Positions 34,333 to 43,575 of a stretch of DNA of 64,000 nucleotides are shown here, in pieces. Location of the stretch: contig NZ_WBKP01000002.1 in assembly GCF_009602465.1 (NCBI RefSeq), forward strand, positions 62,001 to 126,000. Direction: 5' to 3'. Source of the DNA: Cumulibacter manganitolerans. Lineage in GTDB: Bacteria; Actinomycetota; Actinomycetes; Mycobacteriales; Antricoccaceae. Within the stretch, counting starts at the first letter, position 1; every line of letters starts with the position of its first letter. Under the pieces are notes generated by a model. That model made no database searches and was not told the DNA's origin. It was given only the letters and a program-made list of their open reading frames with translations. The position numbers were made by a program, and so were the translations under genes.

Positions 34333-35999
34333 CACGCACCCCCGCCCGAATCGGCGATGGTCACATGCAGGTGGTCGCGGTGCCCACCGGTGATGGAGTC
34401 GGCATCGTGCATGCCGCCGCCGTCGTAATCGCGCCAGCCCTCACTGTCGCGGGCCAGGGACCAGATCTTCTGATCCCAGATCAGGTACTCCACCCCGAGG
34501 GTCTCGGCGTGGGTCTGCAGCCAGTTCGTGACCTCCCAGCCGAGCTCGTGCTGCGCCGGGGTGGGCAGCTGCCCGATCGCGTTCCCGAAAGCGATGTCGC
34601 ACGCCCGTCCGAGCGGATGCTCGGAGACGCTGCCGGGGCGGGGCGAGTAGCAAGCCCAGGTGGCCTCGGGGAACGCCCCCGAGGTCTGCTGATACAGGTG
34701 CAGAGTGCGGCGGGTGATCTGCCCGCCGGTGGTCGGACCGTCCACCAGCTCGTCGGGGTGGTCGCCGGTGAACGGCTCCGGCTCCCCGCCCGGCCCGCTG
34801 CCGGTGGTGGGGTCGCAGTCGCCTCCGGGCGGGCCGGTCTCGGCTTCGGGCAGGTCGGCGGCGTCGTGGCCGTTGAGCCAGGCGGCGGGGTCGGTGTGCT
34901 CGCCGGCGGTGCCGCCGTCGTAGACCTCCAGGTGCAGGTGGGGGCCGGTGGACATCCCGCTGCTGCCGACATCGGCGATGTGCTGTCCCGCGGTCACGGT
35001 GTCGCCGGCGGACACGTGGATGCCGTCGGCCCAGGAATGGAAGTACCCGGTCGCCACCGCCTCGCCGTCGATGCTGTGCTCGATGACGACCGTCCCGCCC
35101 CACTGGTCGCTGTACTCCGCGACGGTGACCGTGCCGTCCGCGGCGGCGAGGATCGGGGTGCCGTCGGCGGCAGAGAAATCGCTGCCGGTATGGAAGGACT
35201 GCTCCCCGGTGATCGGATGGATGCGCGGCCCGAACGGGCTGGTCGGCGTCCAGGTGCCTTCCGGCAGGGGGAACACCACCCGCGACGACTCCGTCACCCC
35301 GGCCACGGCGGGCACCGCCTCAGAGTCATCGCCAGCGGCGGGGCCGGTATCGGTGCCGAGCAGGGCGTCGAGGACCGTCACGGCCACAGGGCTGTAGTTC
35401 TCGTACCGGTCCGGGTACGCGCTCACTTCGACGGCTTGGGCGGCCTCGCCCTTGCCCATGTCTTCCCAGCCGGGAATGTCCAACAGGCCCCGCGGCGAGC
35501 CGGCGTTGGGGCCGTCGGGGCCGCCGAAGAACGCCTCGGCCTGATAGGTGGGGTCCATCAGCTCTTCGACCGTGCCCCAGCCGGCCTGCGGGCGCATCTG
35601 GAACAGCCCCAACGAGTCGTGGTCGCTGCCGGTGCCGTCGTTGGGATACTCCGTCGACTCCGGGTAGGCGCTCGGGTTGGCGAGCTGGCGCAGCGTGGAT
35701 TCGGTCAGGGCCGCCATGATCGCGATCTGCAGCCCGTCCCGATTCACCCCGTCGATGCCGGAGCCGGTCTCGATGATCGTGGCCGCATGCGTCAGCTGGG
35801 TCTTGTTGAGCGTGAACTCCTCACCGTCGCGGGTGCGCACGGTCAGCTCGTCGGGCACCTCCCCGACGGTGAAGCCGCCGCCGTCGATGGTGCAGGTCGA
35901 GGTGAGGGCGGGATTCATCAGCAGCCCGATCCCGACCATCGACAACAACGGTGCCGCCAGCACCAGCGCCAGCAGCACGATCGCGAGCTTCTTCACCAC
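34332..35999 (-). CDS. Cell-wall-degrading conjugation protein with M23 peptidase domain
   Basis: 555 residues. N-terminal signal/anchor (KKLAIVLLALVLAAPLLSMV), a lytic-transglycosylase-like segment (IAIMAALTESTLRQLANPSA, HDSLGLFQMRPQAGWGTVEE), then an M23 (LytM) domain with metal-binding residues in FHTGSDFSAADGTPI and GPHLHLEVYDGG. The C-terminal domain includes SEHPLGRACDIAFGNAIG. It should cut peptidoglycan locally so the conjugation apparatus can cross the wall, the VirB1 role. GTG at 35999 follows AAGGAGG. The C-terminal domain may be a separate peptidase-like unit (HPLGRACD, HRDHLHV resembles D-Ala-D-Ala carboxypeptidases). Confidence 0.88.
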   Translation of the reverse strand: MVKKLAIVLLALVLAAPLLSMVGIGLLMNPALTSTCTIDGGGFTVGEVPDELTVRTRDGEEFTLNKTQLTHAATIIETGSGIDGVNRDGLQIAIMAALTESTLRQLANPSAYPESTEYPNDGTGSDHDSLGLFQMRPQAGWGTVEELMDPTYQAEAFFGGPDGPNAGSPRGLLDIPGWEDMGKGEAAQAVEVSAYPDRYENYSPVAVTVLDALLGTDTGPAAGDDSEAVPAVAGVTESSRVVFPLPEGTWTPTSPFGPRIHPITGEQSFHTGSDFSAADGTPILAAADGTVTVAEYSDQWGGTVVIEHSIDGEAVATGYFHSWADGIHVSAGDTVTAGQHIADVGSSGMSTGPHLHLEVYDGGTAGEHTDPAAWLNGHDAADLPEAETGPPGGDCDPTTGSGPGGEPEPFTGDHPDELVDGPTTGGQITRRTLHLYQQTSGAFPEATWACYSPRPGSVSEHPLGRACDIAFGNAIGQLPTPAQHELGWEVTNWLQTHAETLGVEYLIWDQKIWSLARDSEGWRDYDGGGMHDADSITGGHRDHLHVTIADSGGGA

Positions 36000-36020
36000 A
36001 ACAGCCCTCCTTCGTCCGGG

Positions 36021-36707
36021 TCAGCGCAGGGGGTTGTCGAGCTCGGACAGCCGCAGCAGATGACAGGTGTCGTAGGCGGGCTCGCAGATCACGAACACGG
36101 TGAACGCCACCTCGTGCTCGGACGCGACCGGTTTCTCGTTCCACACCCCGGCGCGGTAGCGGACGCCCTCGATCGTGATCGCTGTCGTGCCCTCGGTGAT
36201 CTGCCCGGGCTGGGCCTGCGCTTGCGCGGTCGCCCACGCCTCGGGCACGAACGCATCGGTGATTTCCAGGTGCTGGGTGGTGGCGTACTGGCGCAGATCG
36301 ACCCACGCCTCGCGGACGGGCAGGTAGGCGGCGAGGTCATTGGCGAGGCCGGCCTGCTCGGTGCCGGTGGGGTCGGCGACCTCCATCACCACCGCCGTGT
36401 AGTCCAGCGGCATGAACCCGGCGCCGGTATCCCATGCGAACACCGCCGTCGCGACATTCCGGGCGAACGTCTCCGGGTCACTGCTGCGCTCCACCGGGAC
36501 GATCCGGCCCGGAGTCTGCGTGCCGTCTTCGGGTGCGGCGGTCGCCGCGGGCCCGTCGGCCTCGGAGTTGTCGGGCGGTGGGCCGGTGCGCGGGCCTTGG
36601 ATGAGTCCGTAGACGCCGATCCCGGCCAGGAGCAGAACGGACAGGCCTGCGGCGATCAGTACGATCACGCGCTTGCGGGGCGGAGTGTCAGCAGCAGAAG
36701 TCTTCAT
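36021..36707 (-). CDS. TcpC/VirB8-like bitopic conjugation protein
   Basis: 228 residues: short basic cytoplasmic N-terminus (MKTSAADTPPRKR), one membrane helix (VIVLIAAGLSVLLLAGIGVY), Pro-rich linker, then an extracytoplasmic domain with an NTF2-like pattern (RNVATAVFAWDTGAGFMP, LANDLAAYLPVREAWVDLRQ, YRAGVWNEKPVASEHEVAFT). This is the layout of TcpC/VirB8-like assembly factors. ATG at 36707; the ICE motif ends 7 bases upstream. An extension of the frame to 37043 is unlikely to be coding. Confidence 0.78.
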   Translation of the reverse strand: MKTSAADTPPRKRVIVLIAAGLSVLLLAGIGVYGLIQGPRTGPPPDNSEADGPAATAAPEDGTQTPGRIVPVERSSDPETFARNVATAVFAWDTGAGFMPLDYTAVVMEVADPTGTEQAGLANDLAAYLPVREAWVDLRQYATTQHLEITDAFVPEAWATAQAQAQPGQITEGTTAITIEGVRYRAGVWNEKPVASEHEVAFTVFVICEPAYDTCHLLRLSELDNPLR

Positions 36708-36713
36708 GCCGTC

Positions 36714-36722
36714 CAGGTGCAC
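36714..36722 (-). promoter_or_regulatory. ICE-wide motif, copy f
   Basis: GTGCACCTG on the minus strand, 6 bases upstream of the ATG at 36707. Confidence 0.5.
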
Positions 36723-36760
36723 GGCCTCCACCCCGTACCGGGCGCTGTCGGGCGGCGAGG

Positions 36761-37810
36761 CTAGAGGGCGCGCAGGTGCCGGCGCGGCACCGCGCCCTCG
36801 TCGGCGGCTCCCTGCTGCATGGGCTCCTCGCCGACGGCATCGTCGCCGGCCTCGCGGGTTTCGGTGGGGTCGATGGTGAGCAGGGGGCGCAGGCGGTCGG
36901 CGAAGGCGACCGTGCCGTCGACCACGGTCAGGAACACGCGCGCTTGGTCGTCGGTGAGTTCGGCGGCGAGCTCGTCCGGGTCGTAGTGGGTCCACCAGTC
37001 GGCCAGCGACGTCCAGGTCTGCACGAACGCCGCCACCGGCCACCGGCCCGGCGCCCGCACCGTCTCGGTGGCGGGCGTCTTGCGTTTCGTACCGCGACCC
37101 GGGCCGGTGACGCGGGCGACGGCTTCTGCGGCCAGGGCGTGCAGCTCGGACTGGCGTGCCTGCTCGACCTCGGCGGCCACGGCGCGGATGCGTTGGTAGG
37201 CCGGGTCGACCGGCCCGCCCGCCTCGATCCGGGCCAGCTCGGTCGCGGCCAGTTCACGCAACGCCTCCGGGGCGTCGGGGTCATCGGCGACGTACTGGAC
37301 GTGGCCGATCTTCTCCATCGTCTTGTAGGACGTGCCGCCGGGGATCATCGCGGCTGCCTGCTCGCGGGCCTTCCCGACCGGCCCCGACGGTGGTGGAAAA
37401 TTTCCACCACCGTCGCTATTCGGCTGATGGTCGGCGCTGAACCGGGAGGCCACCTGCCGGCGTTCGGCGTCTTCGGCCATGAGCTGCTTCAGCTCCCGAT
37501 ACAAGGCGGCGGCTTCGAGCTGGGTGAGCGGCTTGCGGTGCACGTTCTCGTCCTGCTCGGCCAGCAGAAGCCCCAGCCGGTCGGAGATGCCGCTGCGCAC
37601 CCAGACGCTGACGGTGCGCCAGCCGAGCTGCCGGATCGCGGCCAGACGCCGCCTGCCGCACACCAGCACCCCGTCGATGGCGACGGTGATCGGCTGCAAC
37701 AGGCCGTGCTCGCGGATCGACGCGGCCAGCGCGTCGATGTCGCCCAGGTCGGTGCGGTGGCGCGTGCCGACCTGGATCGAGTCGACCGTGCGTTCCAGCT
37801 CGATCCCCAT
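36761..37810 (-). CDS. ParB-like DNA-binding protein
   Basis: 349 residues. ParB/Srx-type N-terminal domain (ALAASIREHGLLQPITVAID, then VLVCGRRRLAAIRQLGW, where classical ParB has GERR), an HTH region (AAMIPGGTSYKTMEKIG) and a helical C-terminus. ATG 37810 has GAGGGGG at 9-base spacing; GTG 37816 is too close. No ParA gene is seen in the window. It could bind the iteron array at 26924 or the recurrent GTGCACCTG motif; both are guesses. Confidence 0.85.
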   Translation of the reverse strand: MGIELERTVDSIQVGTRHRTDLGDIDALAASIREHGLLQPITVAIDGVLVCGRRRLAAIRQLGWRTVSVWVRSGISDRLGLLLAEQDENVHRKPLTQLEAAALYRELKQLMAEDAERRQVASRFSADHQPNSDGGGNFPPPSGPVGKAREQAAAMIPGGTSYKTMEKIGHVQYVADDPDAPEALRELAATELARIEAGGPVDPAYQRIRAVAAEVEQARQSELHALAAEAVARVTGPGRGTKRKTPATETVRAPGRWPVAAFVQTWTSLADWWTHYDPDELAAELTDDQARVFLTVVDGTVAFADRLRPLLTIDPTETREAGDDAVGEEPMQQGAADEGAVPRRHLRAL

Positions 37811-37861
37811 CACCACTCACCCCCTCTTCCCGGCCTGTCGGTTCTCTGTGTGCGGTCTCAG

Positions 37862-38734
37862 TTATCGGCGGCGCTGGGTCGGGACGGCCAGGCACAGGGT
37901 GAGCACGAGATCGTCATCGCGCAGCAGCACCGGCAGCGTCTCGCCGATCAGCAGCCGCAGCAGCACGCCTCGCCCGGCCGGGGTCGCCGCCAGCGCCGGG
38001 TGCGGGGTACCCAGCAGCGCCTTGAGCAGCACCGTCCAGGACCGGCCCGGGAGGTCCAGCAGCGCCCGGGCGTGCTGGTCGCGGCGCAACGTCTCATACG
38101 CGGTGTGCCGTGCCCCGGCCTTGGCCAGCGCCCCGCAGATGTGCTCCACCGACGCCCGCGCCGTCGCCGGTTCCCAGCCGAGCATCGTCACCAGCGCGAT
38201 CGCGTCCTCCATCGCCGACGACGCCGACATTCCCGCCCGCACCCCTCCGCCGCCGTCGCCGTTGTCAGCGCTGCCGCCGGCGGGATCGGTGTCGGGTTCG
38301 GGGTCGGTGACCTGGAACGCCGGGTGGTACGCCCACAGCGGCGTCTCCCGGTCGGAGATGCGCTCGGCGTCGTGGAACGCCGAGATGTGCGGGCGGCGGG
38401 CCTGGTGGGTCGAGCAGAGCAGGCCCTGGGCGCGTTCCTCAGCAATGCATGTGATCCGCACCGCGTGCGTGACCACGCCCCACGGGTCATGCGCCTCCCT
38501 GGCCGACCGGGTGCGCATCACATCGAACGCCGCGCTGGCGGCCTCCCACGGGTCCAGCCCGTGTTTACGCGCCAACGCGCCGTACTTCTCCGCGCAGAAC
38601 CGCATCAGCTCCGCGGCGACCGGATCGTCGACCCAGGCTCGCTCCCCGGCCGCGTGCAGTCGCCGCAGCAGAGCGCGCAGCCCGGCACCGGACACGTACT
38701 CCGGGCCGGCAGTATTCGTAGTGTTCGTCGTCAT
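37862..38734 (-). CDS. Conserved ICE protein of unknown function
   Basis: 290 residues from ATG 38734 (AGGAGG site). A helical N-terminal region (LRALLRRLHAAGERAW..., FDVMRTRSAREAHDPWGVVT, ITCIAEERAQGLLCSTHQAR) and a Gly/Asp-rich linker precede a C-terminal domain with WEPATARASVEHICGALAKA. The first part weakly recalls sigma-factor-like helical folds, not enough to assign. It belongs to the maintenance block with ParB, DUF2637 and prim-pol genes. Confidence 0.72.
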   Translation of the reverse strand: MTTNTTNTAGPEYVSGAGLRALLRRLHAAGERAWVDDPVAAELMRFCAEKYGALARKHGLDPWEAASAAFDVMRTRSAREAHDPWGVVTHAVRITCIAEERAQGLLCSTHQARRPHISAFHDAERISDRETPLWAYHPAFQVTDPEPDTDPAGGSADNGDGGGGVRAGMSASSAMEDAIALVTMLGWEPATARASVEHICGALAKAGARHTAYETLRRDQHARALLDLPGRSWTVLLKALLGTPHPALAATPAGRGVLLRLLIGETLPVLLRDDDLVLTLCLAVPTQRRR

Positions 38735-38756
38735 GGTCTCGGCACCTCCTGGCAAG

Positions 38757-38765
38757 CAGGTGCAC
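38757..38765 (-). promoter_or_regulatory. ICE-wide motif, copy g
   Basis: GTGCACCTG on the minus strand, 22 bases upstream of the ATG at 38734. Confidence 0.5.
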
Positions 38766-38817
38766 GCACCCGCCCCGGCATCCGGTGCATCGGTGATCGT
38801 GGTCATGGCCGGTCACC

Positions 38818-39222
38818 TCAGCTCATCCCGACCGGGCCACGCCCAGCGCCCTCGTGGCCTGTGCTGCGGCCGAACGCCGAGACCGGCGGCAGCTCCCGCA
38901 TCCGCTGGCCCAGCTGCTTGGCCCCGCGGGCCAGCGGGTCATGGGCCTTGTGCGCCAGGTTCGCCTCGAAGTCGATCGCCAGGCGCGAGGCAACCCCGCT
39001 GCCACGGGCCAGCAGGTCCGAGGAACGCACCCAGTCCACGCCGCGCGCCTTCCGCAACGACGGATCGGGATCGGCGCCCTCCGCGTCCGGGGTGGTCGTG
39101 CGGTCGACATCGGCGGCGGCGATCGCATCCGGCGCCATCGCCCGTTCAACAAGCTCGGGGCGTGTCGCCTGCGGCGTCTCACGCCGGGCCGCGTGCTCGT
39201 GGTCATGCTCGTGGGGGTTCAT
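38818..39222 (-). CDS. Small hydrophilic ICE protein
   Basis: 134 residues, His/Glu-rich start (MNPHEHDHEHAARRETP), acidic and probably disordered up to about residue 55. A short helical part follows (WVRSSDLLARGSGVASRLAI, FEANLAHKAHDPLARGAKQL). It overlaps the DUF2637 gene 3' end by 20 bases. No family recognised; codon bias supports translation. Confidence 0.6.
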   Translation of the reverse strand: MNPHEHDHEHAARRETPQATRPELVERAMAPDAIAAADVDRTTTPDAEGADPDPSLRKARGVDWVRSSDLLARGSGVASRLAIDFEANLAHKAHDPLARGAKQLGQRMRELPPVSAFGRSTGHEGAGRGPVGMS

Positions 39223-40102
39223 GATCCTTCTCCTTGTCTTCCTTCATCGGGGTTTCTGACTCACTGCTGCCGGTGGGACGCGGAAACCAGCGGCTCACGG
39301 TCGAGGCGTGCACTCCGAGCTCGCGGGCGATCTGCTTGTTCGACCAGCCCGCCTCCCGCAGCGCCGCGGCTCGCGCACGCCGATCCGGGACCGAACCGGC
39401 CGCCCTCGAGACGGGTGCGGGGCGTGCATCCTGTGCAGGTGCGGGGCGGGTGCTGACTTCATCCGAGGTATCCGGTTCCGGTGAGATCTCGTGCGCCGGC
39501 TCCGGTTCGGGGCCGGTCGGCACCGCGGGGATCAGAGCGGTGGCAGGCCTGGGCGGCCGGGCTGTCGGCGTCTCGGGCTCAGCGTCGACCGCTGGCGCAG
39601 AACGCTCCGGCAGCGCCAGCCGCTGAGCGTCGCCGGTCTGCTCGCGCGGCTCGGCGCTCAGCACAGCGGCTTCCTGCACCGGGGGCTGCTCGGCGGGTGG
39701 GGCCGGGCGGGTGAGGACGACGGTCAGGTGGGTGCTGGCCAGCAGCACCAGCGGCGGGACGGCCGCGACCGTCGCCGCGAGCACCCCCGGTACGGACGCC
39801 TCGGCGGTCACCAGTGCGTGGGCGGCGTTCGCGGTCACCGACATGCCCGCGCCGGCGATCAGCAGCGTCCACGGGTACCAGGCCGCCCGATGCCCATCCA
39901 GGGCGACGACGGCGACGGTAGCGACCACGATCAGCCCGTCCACCAGCAGTGGCCATATCCACGCCTGCCTGGCGACGATGCCCGAGCGCACCGCCAGATC
40001 GGCCAACGCGACAAAGCTGAGCCAGAACGCGCCGCCGCCGATCAGCACCGTGCCCGACGCCGCGGCGACCACCGCCCACCGACGCCCCACCCGCGTGCTC
40101 AT
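39203..40102 (-). CDS. DUF2637 membrane protein fused to a C-terminal HTH
   Basis: 299 residues. Four membrane helices in the first 130 residues form a DUF2637/SpdB-like domain (FWLSFVALADLAVRSGIVAR, AWIWPLLVDGLIVVATVAVV, AAVPPLVLLASTHLTVVLTR), followed by a Pro/Glu-rich linker. A resolvase-type helix-turn-helix ends the protein (RRARAAALREAGWSNKQIAR, ELGVHASTVSRWFPRP). The layout suggests a membrane-tethered DNA-binding protein. Its start overlaps the prim-pol stop, so it belongs to the same transcript. Confidence 0.82.
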   Translation of the reverse strand: MSTRVGRRWAVVAAASGTVLIGGGAFWLSFVALADLAVRSGIVARQAWIWPLLVDGLIVVATVAVVALDGHRAAWYPWTLLIAGAGMSVTANAAHALVTAEASVPGVLAATVAAVPPLVLLASTHLTVVLTRPAPPAEQPPVQEAAVLSAEPREQTGDAQRLALPERSAPAVDAEPETPTARPPRPATALIPAVPTGPEPEPAHEISPEPDTSDEVSTRPAPAQDARPAPVSRAAGSVPDRRARAAALREAGWSNKQIARELGVHASTVSRWFPRPTGSSESETPMKEDKEKDHEPPRA

Positions 40103-41019
40103 GCCAGCCCCCTGGCCGGCGCCGCCCGCACGACGGGACGCGAGGCCTCGAACCGCGACCCGGCACCCGTGGTCGCGGGTGGTGCGGTGCCGACGGCGCG
40201 GTAGGCGGAGCGGACGGTCGTAGTGATCTCTCGCTCGCCCAGCCCAGCGTGCGCGGCGGCGGCCTGCAGCACGTCGAGAGCGTCATCTCGGGGCAGGCCG
40301 TTCTCGGCGAGCTTGCACGCAGCCCAGAACAAACCGGCGTTGCGCTCGCCCTCCGGCCGGCGCGCCACCCACGCCGCCAACCGGCCCGCCATCGCCTCCG
40401 GCGCCGCCGTCGGCCCCGTCCGGCGCGGGCGGGTCGGCGGCTTCGGATCGAGGAACTCTCGCAGCCGGCCTGCCTCCAGCGCCCGGCTGTCGGTCGGGGC
40501 GAAGGACGCGGGCCGGTAGAGCACGTGCTGGCCGTCGATGCGGCGACGCGAGGGCGGGACGATGATGTAGCCGCGATCGCCGCGGAAGTCGATCCCCGCT
40601 TTCCCAGCCTGCCACGACGACTGCTCCACGCCTTCGGCGGCTGGGTAGTAGACGTGCAGGCCGCCGGTCGGTGAGCGCACCAGCGTCTCCCATCCCTCCA
40701 CCAGCCCGGCCCGGCGCGCGCGGGCGAAGGAGTCGTAACCATTGACGTCGTGCACATCGACGTCCACGACGACCACGCCGGAGGCGGCGCCGGTGGGCAT
40801 CCCGATGTTCGCCGACGGGAACCGCGCCCACCACGCCTCCACCTGCGCCACATCCGTGGTCGCATCATGAAACCCCCGGCCAGTGATCGGCTGCTTCCCG
40901 CCCGGCGCGCACGGGAACACCGGCACCCGAGCGCGGGCGAACAGCACCGCCGCCTCCGGCAGCGGCCAGGAGGCATCCATCTGCCGCAGCGCGGCGGTGA
41001 ACCGGCTCCGGCCGCTCAT
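40099..41019 (-). CDS. Bifunctional DNA primase/polymerase (prim-pol)
   Basis: 306 residues with the AEP prim-pol pattern: VFPCAPGGKQPITGRGFHDA, TDVAQVEAWWARFPSANIGM, the catalytic acidic motif VVVDVDVHD (about residue 87) and the histidine-containing GGLHVYYPA. GIDFRGDRGYIIVPPS follows. Such enzymes prime or copy the element's DNA during autonomous replication or after transfer. No helicase domain is attached. ATG 41019 shares bases with the ArdC gene stop. Confidence 0.88.
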   Translation of the reverse strand: MSGRSRFTAALRQMDASWPLPEAAVLFARARVPVFPCAPGGKQPITGRGFHDATTDVAQVEAWWARFPSANIGMPTGAASGVVVVDVDVHDVNGYDSFARARRAGLVEGWETLVRSPTGGLHVYYPAAEGVEQSSWQAGKAGIDFRGDRGYIIVPPSRRRIDGQHVLYRPASFAPTDSRALEAGRLREFLDPKPPTRPRRTGPTAAPEAMAGRLAAWVARRPEGERNAGLFWAACKLAENGLPRDDALDVLQAAAAHAGLGEREITTTVRSAYRAVGTAPPATTGAGSRFEASRPVVRAAPARGLA

Positions 41020-42125
41020 CACAGCCCCCGCCCCTCGATCCCGCGCCGCCCACGGTCAGGCTCCGGTGCCGCCCGTCGTGCCGGCGACGGCTCGGCAGCG
41101 CGGGCCGGGGCATCCTGCGCCGGGCTCTGCCGGGTCGTAGCGTCGCGGCTCAGGCCCGGCGGGGTGCCATCGGGCACCTGGGTCGTGTCGAGCTGATCGA
41201 GGATGCCGGCGGCGGTCTTGCGTACCCGCTCCCCGGTGGCCTGCACCACCTCGACCAGCTCCTTGCCGTCGACGTTCGCGGCCCATCCGGCGACGTACGG
41301 GATCGTGTACTCGGTGGTGTCCATTCCGTGGGCAGCACCGATCATCAACGCCACGGACTCGGCCTCGACCTCAGCGATCCCGCGATGCTGACGGGCATCC
41401 TCGGAATCCGGGTCGTGCATCAGCACATGGGCGAGCTCGTGCGCGAGGGTCTTCACCTGCGCGGCGGGGTCCATGTTCTCCCGCACCGCGACCGTCTTCG
41501 CCTCGAAGTCGGTCCTGCCGTTCGCGCCGTCGATCATGCCCTCGTGCGGCACTCGCATCAGCGTCAGCCCCGCCGCCTCGACCTGCCCGGCCAGCCCCTC
41601 CCACAACCCCTCCGGCGCCTCACCCACGAGCAGCACCGGTGACGGCGTCTCAGGGATCGGATTGCCCGTGGTCTGCGAGACATCCCACACGTAGGCCGGT
41701 TTCGCCCCGACCATCCGCGAGCGCACCACCTCGCCCGGCTTCGGCTTCTCACCCCGGCCCAGCCGGTACCAGGAGGCCGGGTCCGCGGGGTTCGCCGACG
41801 CGAACCGGCCCGTGACGGGGGCGAGGATCTGGTAGCCGGGCTGGCCTTTCTCCACCTGCCGGCCGAGCTGCTGCCACTGCCGGTACCCGGCAACGTAGGT
41901 CGGGAACGGCTCTGGCACCCGGCCGGCCTCAAAGTTCGCCGCGTGCTGTGCCCACAGCAGGGCCACATTGTTGAAGCTCCGCGACCGGAACTTCGCGGCG
42001 AACCGGAGCATCTCGGCCCAGTCCTCACCCGTAACGAGCTGTTCGACCGCACTGGTCAGTCGCTCGTGGAGCTCGTCGAGCTTCGCTTCCCGCTTCTGGC
42101 GGGCCTCCTCTTGCCTCGTCGCCAT
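41019..42125 (-). CDS. ArdC-like antirestriction protein with zinc metallopeptidase motif
   Basis: 368 residues. The N-terminal ssDNA-binding ArdC-type domain (ERLTSAVEQLVTGEDWAEML, SFNNVALLWAQHAANF, QLGRQVEKGQPGYQILAPVT) is followed by a metallopeptidase-like domain with TLAHELAHVLMH (HExxH) and a downstream Glu in EVEAESVALMIG. The tail is disordered and basic. ArdC-type proteins protect incoming single-stranded DNA from host restriction. GGGAGGAGG precedes the ATG at 42125. It heads the leftward maintenance transcript. Confidence 0.88.
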   Translation of the reverse strand: MATRQEEARQKREAKLDELHERLTSAVEQLVTGEDWAEMLRFAAKFRSRSFNNVALLWAQHAANFEAGRVPEPFPTYVAGYRQWQQLGRQVEKGQPGYQILAPVTGRFASANPADPASWYRLGRGEKPKPGEVVRSRMVGAKPAYVWDVSQTTGNPIPETPSPVLLVGEAPEGLWEGLAGQVEAAGLTLMRVPHEGMIDGANGRTDFEAKTVAVRENMDPAAQVKTLAHELAHVLMHDPDSEDARQHRGIAEVEAESVALMIGAAHGMDTTEYTIPYVAGWAANVDGKELVEVVQATGERVRKTAAGILDQLDTTQVPDGTPPGLSRDATTRQSPAQDAPARAAEPSPARRAAPEPDRGRRGIEGRGL

Positions 42126-42342
42126 CGTTCGGCCTCCTCCCGGTAGACCCAGCCACCCGGGGTGTGGGTGGCGGGCCTGCTACCTGCGAGGTGAGCCAGG
42201 TGTCTCCGGTGAGTTCGAGACGGTCAGCGAACAAACGAATCGGTAAGTTGGCCGCCAGGAACACGAAAGGCACCTGACGTAGGACATACCGGCCTATCAG
42301 CGAACTCCCGGCCACGGACGCCACGGCCGGCGATGGTGGCCT

Positions 42343-42561
42343 TTACGCGGGCAATGAAGGCTCAAAGGCGGGCAACCGGCCACCGGCAGAGCATCCGGCC
42401 CGATACCGGCTCGGCGTGATCCCGACGTACTCGCCGAACGCCTCCGTGGCCCGGTTACGCGAGCGCCACCCGACCCGCCGTGCCGCCTGCGCGATCGTCA
42501 GATCGGTCTCCCGCAGCAGGCGCGCCATCTCCTCGACCCGCAGCATCTTCAGATACGCCAA
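42343..42561 (-). pseudogene. AraC-type HTH fragment fused to the broken methyltransferase end
   Basis: 72 codons whose first 55 residues are the C-terminal DNA-binding half of an AraC-family regulator (YLKMLRVEEMARLLRETDLT, IAQAARRVGWRSRNRATEAF, GEYVGITPSRYRA). The first HTH half and ligand domain are missing. It directly follows the methyltransferase reading frame on the same strand, so this looks like a deletion or recombination join rather than a functional gene. Confidence 0.65.
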
Positions 42562-43493
42562 CGGCGTTCAGGATCGCGGGCGCAGGGGCGGGGCGTCCGG
42601 TGATGTGTTCCCATCGGGCGATCGCGGCGGCGTATCGCCCCAGCGACGAAGATGCTCTCCACGAGCGCGAACAGCGTCTCCGATTCGCCTCCTCTGTCCG
42701 GTGAGCCAGCCGGGCCGTGCAAGGCCAGGTCGATGACCTGATGGCTCAGCACGATCGTTCCCCGACGCCCGCCCGCACCTGATCCAGCGTCTCGCCACCG
42801 CGCGAGGAGTCCGAGGCCAGAGGCGTCCGGAACAGGGTCTTGGCGATAGGCGGTGTTGAAGATGCGGAACCGGTGATGCGGTGCACCGGCCAGTGACGCC
42901 GGTAGGCCGATCCAGCGCGCATCCATCCCGAGGTCGGCCAAATCGCCCAGTACCGCTCCGAGCGCGCGAAGAGGTCGAGCTGCGTCGTCTCCCAGCATCC
43001 ACGGTTCGGATTCCAGGTCGCGAATGGCGCTCGCGGGGCCGGGGGTTGCGTCGTCGGGGTTGCGGTCGTCATGGCGTTGACCTTTCGTCTCGGGACGGGT
43101 GGCGGTTGCAGACAGCAACCCGCCGGCGTTCTCGATCACCACGAGCCGGGGTTGCAACACTTCGATCGCGGTCGCCATGTACGACCAGAGTCCCGAGCGG
43201 GTACCCGGTGCGAGGCCGGCGCCTTTGCCGACGGTCGAGATGTCCTGGCACGGGAAGCCGCCGCAGAGGACGTCTACCGGCGGCACTGTGGCCCAGTCGA
43301 TTGTGGAGATGTCGCCGAGGTTCGGGGCATCCGGCCAGTGGTGGGCGAAGACGCCCGCGACGGCGGTGTTGAGCTCAGAGAACCAGACCGTCTGCCCGCC
43401 GGTAGCGTGCTCGACGGCCAGATCAAGACCACCGTATCCGGAGAACAGCGAACCAATCCGAGGGTGGGCCGGCGACGCGGCGGTGTCGTGCAT
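42549..43493 (-). pseudogene. DNA cytosine (C5) methyltransferase, frameshifted or truncated at its 3' end
   Basis: The N-terminal part is intact: SAM-binding SLFSGYGGLDLAVE, catalytic VLCGGFPCQDIS (Cys about 82), ENAGGL and the motif-VIII-like APHHRFRIF. Near 42640 the family sequence continues in another frame (YAAAIARWEHITGRPAPAPA), then stops resembling the family where the AraC fragment begins. Motifs IX-X are therefore lost or out of frame. Such solitary methyltransferases protect ICEs from restriction. Whether the truncated product is active is doubtful. Confidence 0.75.
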
Positions 43494-43566
43494 GAGGGCT
43501 CCGGCAGGTCAGAAGAGACCCCGGCGCCAGACCCCGAAGGAGCCCGGCACCAGGTCGAACACCTGC

Positions 43567-43575
43567 CAGGTGCAC
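43567..43575 (-). promoter_or_regulatory. ICE-wide motif, copy h
   Basis: GTGCACCTG on the minus strand, 74 bases upstream of the methyltransferase start. Confidence 0.45.
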
